Below, one piece after another: positions 1 through 6,734 of a stretch of 12,066 nt of DNA. Under the pieces are notes generated by a model that was given only the letters and a program-made list of their open reading frames with translations, was not told where the DNA came from and ran no database searches. The stretch's first letter is position 1. The number at the start of each line of letters is the position of its first letter. Source of the DNA: an uncultured Lachnospiraceae bacterium (GTDB lineage Bacteria > Bacillota > Clostridia > Lachnospirales > Lachnospiraceae); the NCBI GenBank assembly GCA_910586095.1, contig CAJUHQ010000107.1, forward strand, positions 1-12,066, given 5' to 3'. Both the position numbers and the translations under genes were made by a program.

Positions 1-2022
1 CTCAGGATATGTGACTGCAAGACGACATCCTCTATGACCCATCATAGGATTGAACTCATGCAAAGACGCAATAATATTCTTAATTGCTTCTACTGTATTA
101 CCTTGTGCTTGTGCAAGCTTTTCAATATCAGCTTCCTCTGTAGGAACAAACTCATGAAGAGGTGGATCTAAGAAACGAATTGTAACTGGGTTACCTTCGA
201 GAGCTTCGTATAACGCCTCAAAATCACCCTGCTGATAAGGAAGAATTTTTTCGAGGGCTGCCTCTCTCTCTTCTATAGTATCTGCACAGATCATCTCACG
301 GAATGCAGCAATTCTGCTCTCTTCAAAGAACATATGCTCTGTACGGCAAAGACCAATTCCCTCTGCGCCAAGCTCTCTTGCCTTCTTTGCATCCGTTGGA
401 GTATCCGCATTCGTTCTTACCTTTAATGTTCTAAACTTGTCTGCCCAAGCCATAACTCTGCCAAATTCACCAGCAATTGTCGCATCTACTGTAGGAATTT
501 GTCCATCATAAATATTACCTGTTGTACCATCAATAGAGATATAATCTCCCTCATGATACTCCTTGCCTGCCAATGTAAATTTCTTATTCTCTTCATCCAT
601 CAAAATAGCATCACAACCAGATACACAGCATGTACCCATACCACGTGCCACTACTGCTGCATGAGAAGTCATTCCTCCACGAACAGTAAGAATACCTTGT
701 GCTGCTTTCATACCTGTGATATCTTCTGGAGATGTCTCTAGACGTACTAGAACCACCTTCTCACCTCTTGCATGCCATTCCTCTGCATCCTCTGCTGTGA
801 ACACTACCTTACCACAAGCAGCGCCTGGAGATGCTCCCAGTCCCTTGCCAGCAGGTGTAGCAGCCTTCAATGCTTTTGCATCAAACTGTGGATGCAATAG
901 AGTATCGAGATTACGTGGATCAATCATTGCCACAGCCTCTTGCTCTGTTCTCATTCCCTCATCTACTAGATCACATGCAATCTTTAATGCTGCCTGAGCC
1001 GTTCTCTTTCCATTTCTTGTTTGAAGCATGTACAACTTACCGTGCTCAACAGTAAACTCCATATCCTGCATATCTCTATAATGATCTTCCAGCATCTTAC
1101 ATACATCTTTAAACTGTTCAAATGCCTCAGGGAACTTGTTCGCCATCTCTGTAATCTTCATAGGAGTACGAACACCTGCAACAACGTCTTCGCCCTGTGC
1201 ATTCGTAAGGAACTCACCAAAAAGTCCCTTTGTTCCAGTAGCTGGATCACGTGTAAATGCAACACCTGTACCACAATCATCGCCCATGTTACCAAATGCC
1301 ATAGACTGTACATTTACTGCTGTTCCCCATGAATAAGGAATATCATTATCACGACGATATACATTTGCACGTGGATTGTCCCATGAACGGAACACTGCTT
1401 TGATTGCTCCCATTAACTGCTCTTTTGGATCATCTGGGAAATCATTGCCAATTTTAGCCTTGTATTCTGCCTTAAATGCTCTTGCTAACTCTTTTAAATC
1501 GTCTGCATTAAGCTCAACATCTAACTTAACACCTTTCTTTTCTTTCATAGCATCAATCAGTTGCTCAAAATACTTTTTGCCAACCTCCATAACTACATCT
1601 GAATACATCTGAATAAATCTTCTGTAGCAGTCCCATGCCCAACGAGGATTATTAGATTTCTCTGCTATAACCTCTACAACATCCTCATTCAAACCGAGAT
1701 TAAGGATTGTATCCATCATACCAGGCATAGAAGCTCTTGCTCCAGAACGAACAGAAACTAAAAGAGGATTTTCCTTATCTCCAAATTTCTTTCCTGTAAT
1801 CTCCTCCATCTTTACAATATGCTCATTAATCTGGCTCTGAATTTCATCATTAATCTCACGGCCATCCTCATAGTATTGTGTACAAGCCTCAGTTGTAATT
1901 GTAAATCCTTGAGGAACTGGAAGTCCAATATTAGTCATTTCTGCAAGATTTGCTCCCTTGCCGCCAAGCAGTTCACGCATATCTGCATTACCTTCTGTGA
2001 ATAAATATACCCACTTTTTCAT
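1..2022 (-). CDS. ppdK: Pyruvate, phosphate dikinase, N-terminal 674 residues (3' end outside window)
   Basis: This enzyme interconverts pyruvate, ATP and phosphate with PEP, AMP and pyrophosphate in the cytoplasm. In anaerobic clostridia it often works at the PEP/pyruvate node of PPi-linked glycolysis. The frame is open from the ATG at 2022 to the window edge. Residues 1 to about 340 form the ATP-grasp nucleotide-binding domain: it starts MKKWVYLFTEG, carries GGKGANLAEM at 21-30 and LLVSVRSGARASMPGMMDT around 87-105, and ends with LYMLQTRNGKRT. The swivelling phosphohistidine domain follows, with GGMTSHAAVVARGMG at 449-463. Its catalytic His454 matches His455 of the Clostridium symbiosum enzyme. 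The PEP/pyruvate barrel has begun (ADTPTDAKKARELGAEGIGLCRTEHMFF), but about 200 C-terminal residues with the catalytic Cys are outside. AAAGGAG lies 10 bases before the start. A promoter and an untranslated leader of about 100 bases precede it, so it is probably transcribed alone. Confidence 0.97.
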   Translation of the reverse strand, partial: MKKWVYLFTEGNADMRELLGGKGANLAEMTNIGLPVPQGFTITTEACTQYYEDGREINDEIQSQINEHIVKMEEITGKKFGDKENPLLVSVRSGARASMPGMMDTILNLGLNEDVVEVIAEKSNNPRWAWDCYRRFIQMYSDVVMEVGKKYFEQLIDAMKEKKGVKLDVELNADDLKELARAFKAEYKAKIGNDFPDDPKEQLMGAIKAVFRSWDNPRANVYRRDNDIPYSWGTAVNVQSMAFGNMGDDCGTGVAFTRDPATGTKGLFGEFLTNAQGEDVVAGVRTPMKITEMANKFPEAFEQFKDVCKMLEDHYRDMQDMEFTVEHGKLYMLQTRNGKRTAQAALKIACDLVDEGMRTEQEAVAMIDPRNLDTLLHPQFDAKALKAATPAGKGLGASPGAACGKVVFTAEDAEEWHARGEKVVLVRLETSPEDITGMKAAQGILTVRGGMTSHAAVVARGMGTCCVSGCDAILMDEENKKFTLAGKEYHEGDYISIDGTTGNIYDGQIPTVDATIAGEFGRVMAWADKFRTLKVRTNADTPTDAKKARELGAEGIGLCRTEHMFFEESRIAAFREMICADTIEEREAALEKILPYQQGDFEALYEALEGNPVTIRFLDPPLHEFVPTEEADIEKLAQAQGNTVEAIKNIIASLHEFNPMMGHRGCRLAVTYPE

Positions 2023-2128
2023 TATTTGTATTCTCCTTTACTGAATTGATTGCTTCTTAGGATATCTCCTATATATGCATTTATGTCGACATCAAAAAAT
2101 AACGTTGACTCATGCACCGCATGCTTAA

Positions 2129-2157
2129 ATGATAAACATAATATGGATAATTGTCAA
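2129..2157 (-). promoter_or_regulatory. Candidate sigma-A promoter of ppdK
   Basis: On the minus strand a perfect TTGACA (2157-2152) is followed, after exactly 17 bases, by TATCAT (2134-2129). Initiation would fall near 2122, giving a leader of about 100 bases to the ppdK start. A second TTGACA lies at 2168-2163, 19 bases from a TATTAT at 2143-2138, so alternative registers exist. A small inverted repeat CATGC-acc-GCATG at 2111-2123 sits at the predicted start point and might be an operator or a 5' hairpin. The assignment rests on consensus match and spacing only. Confidence 0.55.
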
Positions 2158-2286
2158 TAATTTGTCAAAGATTTTTTTCAAAAATTTTACAATAAAATAC
2201 ATCTACTTATTTAAATACCTCTATAAAAATATACCAAATATAAGAAAAACCATTATCATCAATACAGTATCATTTGTCACAAATCA

Positions 2287-3204
2287 TTACAATAATACCA
2301 TCTTAGCCCGATCTTTATCAAAAAAATAAAGAGAATATGACAGAACTTCCTCCGTTTTTACTTGCGTATCATTGATCTGACGTATCATCTCTTTAATTTT
2401 GCTACATTCAATATCATCAATTGTCGGCAAAAGTAGTACTTCATGTATGGAAGATGGAATGATATATAAACTGCTTCCCACTGCACTTGCAAAATCTTGT
2501 ATCAACTCTGGATAAAGAATACATGTAGCCCCTTCCACCTTATTTTTATTGCTAAGTACATACATTGGAATACTCTCCTTCATCTCTTCTACACACCATT
2601 CACAATCCATTTCTTGAATAGCTTCTTCTTGCACAATTTCACTGATCGTTTCCCTCAAACTCTTAATCTCATATTCTAATAGGCGTGGTGTGTTATTCTT
2701 CGCTGTTTGATACAGCTCTTCTAATGATACATCCCACAACTTAAGATGAGTATTATGTACTAAAATGGATGCTATACCATACTCTTCTTTTTCGATCAGA
2801 CACTGAAACAAAATGGATAGGTCTAAAAACTCTATGTGAGGTATTTCTTTGAGTATTTCCTTGTTTTGATCAGTGTTGACCAACTTATAGATAATGCTGC
2901 CTTTCACATTCTCATAATTTAATAAATAGCGCATATCTACGCTTCTATTCACACGATTTCTATTATAGATATCCATCACATCATTTACTACATATCTAAG
3001 TGTGACGCGACCTTCTTCATATGCCTTATAATAGTGGTTTAGATAAATAGTAGGAGAAATATTACTATCATCCTGCATCACTGTAAGTCCACTGAGCACT
3101 ACCCCATTATTTTTGCGAACATCATTCAAACGCACAGTGTAATTTTTCCCTGCTCTTTTTTCTACTTCTTCTCTTATTAATGTCACAAAACTTGTAAACT
3201 CCAT
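2287..3204 (-). CDS. DUF5688 family protein, function unknown
   Basis: The 305-residue product resembles the DUF5688 proteins that are abundant in Lachnospiraceae. The best landmarks are the N-terminal helix MEFTSFVTLIREEVEKR, the KNNGVVLSGLTV segment at 31-42 and the SPTIYLNHYYKAYEEG segment at 50-65. I see no signal peptide, membrane segment or metal-binding cluster, so it should be cytosolic. The acidic middle (about 190-210) contains a CEWC pair. No catalytic motif can be named. The ATG at 3204 is chosen because an in-frame TAG lies two codons upstream; AAGGAG precedes it by about 13 bases, a rather long spacing. It is separated from efp by a strong terminator, so it needs its own promoter, which I could not pick out. 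Family assignment is from memory of the conserved N terminus. Function is unknown. Confidence 0.8.
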   Translation of the reverse strand: MEFTSFVTLIREEVEKRAGKNYTVRLNDVRKNNGVVLSGLTVMQDDSNISPTIYLNHYYKAYEEGRVTLRYVVNDVMDIYNRNRVNRSVDMRYLLNYENVKGSIIYKLVNTDQNKEILKEIPHIEFLDLSILFQCLIEKEEYGIASILVHNTHLKLWDVSLEELYQTAKNNTPRLLEYEIKSLRETISEIVQEEAIQEMDCEWCVEEMKESIPMYVLSNKNKVEGATCILYPELIQDFASAVGSSLYIIPSSIHEVLLLPTIDDIECSKIKEMIRQINDTQVKTEEVLSYSLYFFDKDRAKMVLL

Positions 3205-3259
3205 ACTCTATTACACGCTCCTTCTTTCTTTTCACCAATTGTCCATGCTGCCAATAACT

Positions 3260-3274
3260 ACGAACAAAGTTCAC
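3260..3274. promoter_or_regulatory. Palindrome GAAC-aaa-GTTC upstream of the DUF5688 gene
   Basis: The sequence ACGAACAAAGTTCAC contains a perfect GAAC/GTTC inverted repeat with a 3-base centre. It lies about 56 bases before the DUF5688 start. It matches the palindrome upstream of efp (4044-4058) at 12 of 15 positions. This could be a binding site for a dimeric regulator. The centre is 3 bases, not the 4 of the Gram-positive LexA box, so LexA is not favoured. Confidence 0.3.
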
Positions 3275-3304
3275 AGTATTTTTTAATATTGTCATGTCTT
3301 AGAG

Positions 3305-3359
3305 TATAAAAAAAGACAATGAAAAAGATTTTACATAAAAATCTACTTTTCATTGTCTT
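3305..3359 (-). terminator. Intrinsic terminator downstream of efp
   Basis: AAGACAATGAAAA (3313-3325) pairs perfectly with TTTTCATTGTCTT (3347-3359). The stem is extended by AGATTTT (3326-3332) with AAAATCT (3338-3344), with a 2-base bulge and an ACATA loop. Read on the minus strand the hairpin is followed directly by eight T residues (3314-3307). It lies 23 bases after the efp stop codon and so ends the efp transcript before the DUF5688 gene. Confidence 0.9.
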
Positions 3360-3381
3360 ACTATTTTAGTATTTAGAACGA

Positions 3382-3939
3382 TCAGACTCTTGAAAGATAT
3401 TCACCTGTTCTAGTATCAATCTTGATGACATCATGGATATCTACAAACAATGGTACATTCACTGTAGCACCTGTCTCAACAGTTGCAGGCTTTGTAGCAC
3501 CTGTAGCAGTATCACCTTTAAAACCTGGCTCTGTCTCTGTAATCTCCAATTCTACAAACAAAGGTGGCTCAATTGCAAACACATTCCCATTGTGTGAGCA
3601 AACCTTTACCATCTCATTCTCCTTGACAAATTTCAGTGCATCGCCTACCTTCTCTGAGTTTAAACCAACCTGCTCATAATTCTCTGTATCCATAAAATAA
3701 AATAAGTCGCCATCTGCATATAAATATTGCATATCTTTTCTATCAATGCGCGCCTGTGGACACTTTTCTGTTGGTCTAAATGTCTTTTCTACTACACCAC
3801 CACTAATAATATTTTTGAGCTTTGTTCTCACAAATGCTGCACCTTTTCCAGGTTTTACATGCTGAAATTCAATAATCTGATAGATACTATTCTCATACTC
3901 TATCGTTATGCCATTTCTGAAATCTCCTGCTGATATCAT
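3382..3939 (-). CDS. efp: Elongation factor P
   Basis: EF-P enters the ribosome between the P and E sites and relieves stalling at polyproline stretches. The 185-residue length is normal for the family. The three beta-barrel domains are recognisable: a KOW-like N-terminal domain (1 to about 62), the OB domain with YLYADGDLFYFMDTENYEQ, and a C-terminal OB domain ending in the family signature IDTRTGEYLSRV. The lysine that receives post-translational modification in other bacteria is Lys32, in the loop KPGKGAAFVRTKL (29-41). No modification enzyme is in the window. AGGAGG lies 8 bases before the ATG, which fixes the start. The gene is bounded by a long upstream spacer with a candidate promoter and by a strong terminator, so it is probably monocistronic. 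Confidence 0.97.
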   Translation of the reverse strand: MISAGDFRNGITIEYENSIYQIIEFQHVKPGKGAAFVRTKLKNIISGGVVEKTFRPTEKCPQARIDRKDMQYLYADGDLFYFMDTENYEQVGLNSEKVGDALKFVKENEMVKVCSHNGNVFAIEPPLFVELEITETEPGFKGDTATGATKPATVETGATVNVPLFVDIHDVIKIDTRTGEYLSRV

Positions 3940-4043
3940 GAACTATTCCTCCTATTAATCCCCATGCAATAGCTAAATTCCTGCGAATTATATGTGTATG
4001 TATCCTACAATACATATACATTGCCTTTGCACAAATTTACATC

Positions 4044-4058
4044 GTGAACACAGTTCAC
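4044..4058. promoter_or_regulatory. Perfect palindrome GTGAAC-aca-GTTCAC in the efp leader
   Basis: Six-base arms are separated by 3 bases, and the site lies about 105 bases before the efp start. It is downstream of the promoter candidate at 4102-4130 but upstream of the alternative TATAAT at 3987-3992. It closely resembles the palindrome at 3260-3274 before the next gene. The sequence suggests an operator for a dimeric regulator; which one is unknown. Confidence 0.35.
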
Positions 4059-4101
4059 ACTGTTGAAAATCTTTGAGTTTTTAACTTATTTGCTTTTCGC
4101 A

Positions 4102-4130
4102 TATATAATCCGTTTATCATTTTATAACAA
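4102..4130 (-). promoter_or_regulatory. Candidate promoter of efp
   Basis: The minus strand carries TTGTTA (4130-4125), a 17-base spacer, then TATATA (4107-4102). Transcription would start near 4095 and leave a leader of about 155 bases before efp. The match is reasonable for an AT-rich genome, but AT-rich spacers give such matches by chance. The TATAAT at 3992-3987 is a competing -10 element. Confidence 0.35.
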
Positions 4131-4293
4131 AATGGATAATATTTCAACTATTATTTTTTACATTTCAGTCCTCTATTCAACATCTATTTCCATTCGTTCT
4201 TTTTATATCATTTAGTATGTGACAGTTTTGTCATACAAAATTGAATGTATAAAATGGCATTGAACACTTACTCTAAAAATATTGGATTTTAGT

Positions 4294-4314
4294 TAAGAAG
4301 AACATCCCTTCTTA
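4294..4314 (-). terminator. Weak hairpin just after aroQ
   Basis: TAAGAAG (4294-4300) pairs with CTTCTTA (4308-4314) around a 7-base loop, 4 bases beyond the aroQ stop codon. On the minus strand it is followed by ACTAAAATCC and not a T-tract, so it is at best a weak or Rho-assisted terminator or a 3'-end stabiliser. Confidence 0.3.
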
Positions 4315-4318
4315 TACA

Positions 4319-4747
4319 TCAAAGCTGTATAATATAATCCACAGCCATTAGATAACCATCAAGCCCCTGACCATATATTTGGTGGTCACACACTTCACGC
4401 GTTACCGAAATCCGGCGAAATTCCTCCCTCTGTGTAATATCTGAAATATGAACCTCCACCTTTGGTACAGTAATACTTGCCAAAGCATCTCTAATTGCAT
4501 AAGAATAATGTGTGTATGCCCCAGGATTGATAATAATACCCTGTGTTCCATCAAAATAAGCTTCTTGTATTCTGTCAATAATAGCCCCCTCATGATTTGA
4601 CTGAAAACATTCAATAGTACATCCAGTCTCTTTTGCCTTATCTTGTATTCGTTCCAATAAATATGTATAATCCTGTGTTCCATAAACACTTTTTTCTCTT
4701 ATTCCAAGAAAATTAAGATTTGGTCCATTAATCACCAAAAGTTTCAT
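4319..4747 (-). CDS. aroQ: 3-Dehydroquinate dehydratase, type II
   Basis: The enzyme removes water from 3-dehydroquinate to give 3-dehydroshikimate, the third step of the shikimate pathway, and acts as a cytosolic dodecamer. The 142-residue product has the complete type II signature: INGPNLNFLG at 6-15, the catalytic tyrosine in the mobile loop (Tyr22, in EKSVYGT), FQSNHEG at 48-54, and NPGAYTHYS at 74-82 with Asn74 and catalytic His80. EVHISDI at 98-104 contains His100, and REEFR at 107-111 supplies the lid arginine. The usual SN after the second histidine is SD here, a mild variation. AGGAGG lies 11 bases before the ATG. The gene is 235 bases downstream of aroK, farther than expected for a tight operon, so it may also have its own weak promoter. 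Confidence 0.96.
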   Translation of the reverse strand: MKLLVINGPNLNFLGIREKSVYGTQDYTYLLERIQDKAKETGCTIECFQSNHEGAIIDRIQEAYFDGTQGIIINPGAYTHYSYAIRDALASITVPKVEVHISDITQREEFRRISVTREVCDHQIYGQGLDGYLMAVDYIIQL

Positions 4748-4982
4748 TGCGGTTGTATCCTCCTTTTAATCTTTTTCTTCTTTCTGGAAAAATGCTCCTG
4801 TTATATGCACATCAAATATAATGTGTATTCTTATATCAATTACTCAATTGCATCTACCTCACAATTCTGCGAACAGGAAATTATTAACCCGTAAAGAATC
4901 CGCCATATGGTATTTTGTTTACAAGATATTTACGTCTTCTACTTCTATATCTTCAGATTCAATTACTATTTTCAAATTAAAA
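4748..4982 (-). other. 235-base spacer between aroK and aroQ
   Basis: No gene, repeat cassette or clear terminator is visible here, unlike the aroE/aroK and yqeG/aroE junctions, which are full of hairpins. TATATT on the minus strand (4820-4815) could be a -10 box, but no -35 box lies at a suitable distance. The segment next to aroK contains a very short open frame that I do not accept as a gene. Confidence 0.5.
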
Positions 4983-5498
4983 TTATGTATTATAGTATCT
5001 TGCAAGAATCTCTTTTGCCACCTTTAGATGACTTTCTCCTCCTACATTCACAATCATAGATGCAACTGCCTCATAGATAGGATTTCTTTGATCTATCATC
5101 TCACAGATTTTTGCTCTAGGGTTTTCACACTGCAAAAGTGGCCGATTCTTATCATATTTTACTCGATTATAAATCGTGGTTGGGGTTGCTTTTAAATACA
5201 CTACTGTTCCAAGCGCCGATAAAAGTGGCCGATTCTCCTCCTTAATCGGCATACCGCCACCTGTTGCAATCACTCTATTTTCACTTCCGTCTGCTATCAG
5301 TTGCCTCAATAGTTCTGTTTCCATTTGCCGAAACGCTTCTTCTCCTTGTGACGCAAAAATTTCGTTGATGCTTTTTTTTTGTTGTTCTACAATCATTTCA
5401 TCTGTATCCACAAATGTGAATCCTTTAAGTACTGCAAGTTTTTGACCTACAGTAGTCTTTCCACTGCCCATATAGCCTATCAAGACAAAATTTTCCAT
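4983..5498 (-). CDS. aroK: Shikimate kinase
   Basis: Shikimate kinase phosphorylates the 3-hydroxyl of shikimate with ATP, in the cytoplasm. The 171-residue protein is a standard P-loop NMP-kinase-like fold. The Walker A motif GYMGSGKTT is at 8-16 with Lys14. FVDTDEMI places the Mg/shikimate aspartates at 31 and 33. Arg57 and the GGG loop at 80-82 bind shikimate. The lid sequence DKNRPLL carries Arg119, and RNPIYE carries Arg138. The start ATG is preceded by GGGGGA at about 6 bases; this ribosome site sits at the edge of the hairpin repeat that fills the aroE/aroK junction. Codons for Gln-Gln-Lys-Lys (39-42) contain a run of nine A residues (plus-strand T run, 5372-5380), a possible slippage site. 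Context with aroE and aroQ confirms the role. Confidence 0.96.
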   Translation of the reverse strand: MENFVLIGYMGSGKTTVGQKLAVLKGFTFVDTDEMIVEQQKKSINEIFASQGEEAFRQMETELLRQLIADGSENRVIATGGGMPIKEENRPLLSALGTVVYLKATPTTIYNRVKYDKNRPLLQCENPRAKICEMIDQRNPIYEAVASMIVNVGGESHLKVAKEILARYYNT

Positions 5499-5508
5499 AT
5501 AAATCCCC

Positions 5509-5814
5509 CATGCCGCCTTTGGCGGCTCAAATAGAAATGAAAAACGCAGTCTTTTGCGTTTTTCCTGTGTGAAAAAAGTCTGCTATGCAGACTTAATCGT
5601 TCTTAGACAGTGTCTTTTGCTGCCTTAGAACTATTTTTCACACTATCCCCCTACCGCCTCAAATCATGAACGTAAAACTTAATACTTCTCTGCGAAACAG
5701 CCTTTGCTGTGAGCAGAAACTGCCACAGGCAGCTAGAAACTCTTCTCACACTAACTCCCATCTGCCCGATTTGGCGGGCACTCCAATCAGGATGGTGAAA
5801 TCTTTGATTTCACA
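5509..5814 (-). repeat. Hairpin-cassette repeat, copy A (aroE/aroK junction)
   Basis: Almost the whole junction is a chain of short inverted repeats. From the aroE side: GTGAAATC-ttt-GATTTCAC (5795-5813), TGCCCG/CGGGCA (about 5763-5780), CTGCC-aca-GGCAG (about 5720-5732), a nested hairpin TCTGC..ACAGC-cttt-GCTGT..GCAGA (5689-5717), AAGTCTGC-tat-GCAGACTT (5576-5594), AAAAACGCA/TGCGTTTTT (5540-5563) and GCCGCC-ttt-GGCGGC (5512-5526). Between them are linkers shared with the other copies: 28 identical bases with copy C around the AAGTCTGC hairpin, and 27 around CTAACTCCCATCTGCCCG. No protein is convincingly encoded; one minus-strand frame of 36 codons (5761-5651) exists but has no ribosome site. 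The element resembles modular repeats such as pneumococcal BOX in concept only. Confidence 0.85.
5571..5594 (-). terminator. Terminator-like hairpin inside repeat copy A
   Basis: AAGTCTGC and GCAGACTT form a perfect 8-bp stem with an ATA loop. On the minus strand the stem ends in TT and is followed by four more T residues, the shape of an intrinsic terminator. It lies between aroE and aroK and could reduce read-through into aroK. The neighbouring AAAAACGCA/TGCGTTTTT hairpin (5540-5563) is a second, T-flanked and roughly bidirectional candidate. Confidence 0.55.
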
Positions 5815-6690
5815 CTAATTTCTCAACTGTTTTTGCAACTTTTCATATACTTTATTGACACTTTCTTGTGGCACCTTACATCCATTCCATATCTCAAACG
5901 CGTCAATTCCTTGATACAGAAGCATTTTTAATCCATTGTATGCCATACCACCATTTGCTCGTACCAATCTCATAAATTTCGTCTCCCACGGAGTATAAAT
6001 TAGGTCATACCCCGTTTTTACACAGCGGTAAAACGCCTCATCCTCAATCACTGCCCTTTCTGTATCAGGTGACATACCAATACTAGTACATTGAATCACA
6101 AGATACTTTCGATTTCCTTCCTGAACCAATTTTTCATACTCTAAAAGAGGCATTGCCGTAATACACTCTGTCCCTACAATCTTGTTCACTTCTGTGGCTA
6201 CTTGTTGCGCTTTTTCGATATTCCTATTCAGCAGATAAACTTTAGCCGCTTTATGGATTGCACACATAAATGCTACCATACGTCCTACTCCACCAGCTCC
6301 AAGCAAAATAATTTCCTCGTTTTCAACAACAATTCCATCACTTTTCATTGCACACCAAAGTCCTGAAAAATCTGTATTATATCCTATATATCCACCTTCT
6401 GTACGCGCTAACGTATTTACTGCACCAATTTGTTTGGCATGTATATCAATATCTACCAGACAAGAAAGCACATCACGCTTATATGGAACAGTCACATTCA
6501 TTCCATAAACATGTAGTCCGTACGCACCTTTGACTGCGGCTTCAATCTGTCCTTCCTCCACATGAAATGGTACATATACCATCTCTATTCCCATATCCTG
6601 CGCCAATGTATTGTGTATAACTGGCGATAAAGTATGTTCTATGGGATTACCTATAATTCCATACACTTTTGTTCTACCACACAATTCCAT
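5815..6690 (-). CDS. aroE: Shikimate dehydrogenase (NADP+)
   Basis: The enzyme reduces 3-dehydroshikimate to shikimate with NADPH, the fourth shikimate-pathway step. The 291-residue protein shows the two-domain AroE pattern. The N-terminal substrate domain has YGIIGNPIEHTLSPVIHN (10-27), NVTVPYK with catalytic Lys71, GAVNT with Asn92, and YNTD with the partner aspartate Asp107. The Rossmann domain has LLGAGGVGR at 129-137 and LNRN just after the second strand, typical of NADP binding. The C-terminal YNGLKMLLYQG places the substrate-site glutamine. GGGGGAG lies 9 bases before the ATG. Both flanks of this gene are hairpin-repeat arrays. The TAG stop codon lies within sequence matching the repeat linker TTAGTGTGAAAT, so the last residues may have been shaped by insertion of the repeat. 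The enzyme itself looks intact. Confidence 0.96.
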   Translation of the reverse strand: MELCGRTKVYGIIGNPIEHTLSPVIHNTLAQDMGIEMVYVPFHVEEGQIEAAVKGAYGLHVYGMNVTVPYKRDVLSCLVDIDIHAKQIGAVNTLARTEGGYIGYNTDFSGLWCAMKSDGIVVENEEIILLGAGGVGRMVAFMCAIHKAAKVYLLNRNIEKAQQVATEVNKIVGTECITAMPLLEYEKLVQEGNRKYLVIQCTSIGMSPDTERAVIEDEAFYRCVKTGYDLIYTPWETKFMRLVRANGGMAYNGLKMLLYQGIDAFEIWNGCKVPQESVNKVYEKLQKQLRN

Positions 6691-6734
6691 ACTTGCACAC
6701 TCCCCCTTATCTATTTTTATCCTATGCTGTCTCT

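Larger units (their letters stand above)
3940..4318 (-). other. 379-base intergenic region between aroQ and efp
   Basis: No coding sequence is supported here. Going from aroQ to efp it holds a 7-bp hairpin just after the aroQ stop (4294-4314), a 5-bp inverted repeat TGACA/TGTCA near 4216-4230, a promoter-like pair (4102-4130) and a GTGAAC/GTTCAC palindrome (4044-4058). It also holds an 11-base near-perfect inverted repeat (3993-4003 with 4010-4020, one mismatch) next to a second consensus TATAAT (minus strand, 3992-3987). That TATAAT lacks a convincing -35 box. The region looks like a regulated leader of efp. Confidence 0.6.

Noticed and set aside
499..2004. Several plus-strand open frames across ppdK
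   Set aside because: They are antisense to a complete, well-conserved ppdK reading frame and show low-complexity, cysteine/serine-rich translations.
2278..2300. Palindrome ATTTGT-c-ACAAAT just after the DUF5688 stop as a terminator
   Set aside because: The centre is a single base, so it cannot form a proper loop, the stem is AT-rich and there is no T-tract; a DNA-binding site there would be in an odd place.
3260..3274. LexA (SOS) box
   Set aside because: The Gram-positive LexA consensus has GAAC and GTTC four bases apart; here the spacing is three, and the neighbouring genes are not SOS genes.
3940..4318. Riboswitch or T-box leader upstream of efp
   Set aside because: No T-box motif, specifier stem or recognised riboswitch core was found; only short inverted repeats are present.
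4919..4975. Minus-strand micro-frame of 18 codons with TTG start (KIVIESEDIEVEDVNIL) just after aroK
   Set aside because: The amino-acid composition looks protein-like, but the frame is tiny, has no ATG or ribosome site, and overlaps nothing recognisable. It may be a relic or chance.
5509..5814. Insertion sequence or intron remnant
   Set aside because: No transposase, reverse transcriptase or maturase fragment and no pair of long terminal inverted repeats with a target duplication is visible; a non-autonomous element remains possible and is treated as a finding.
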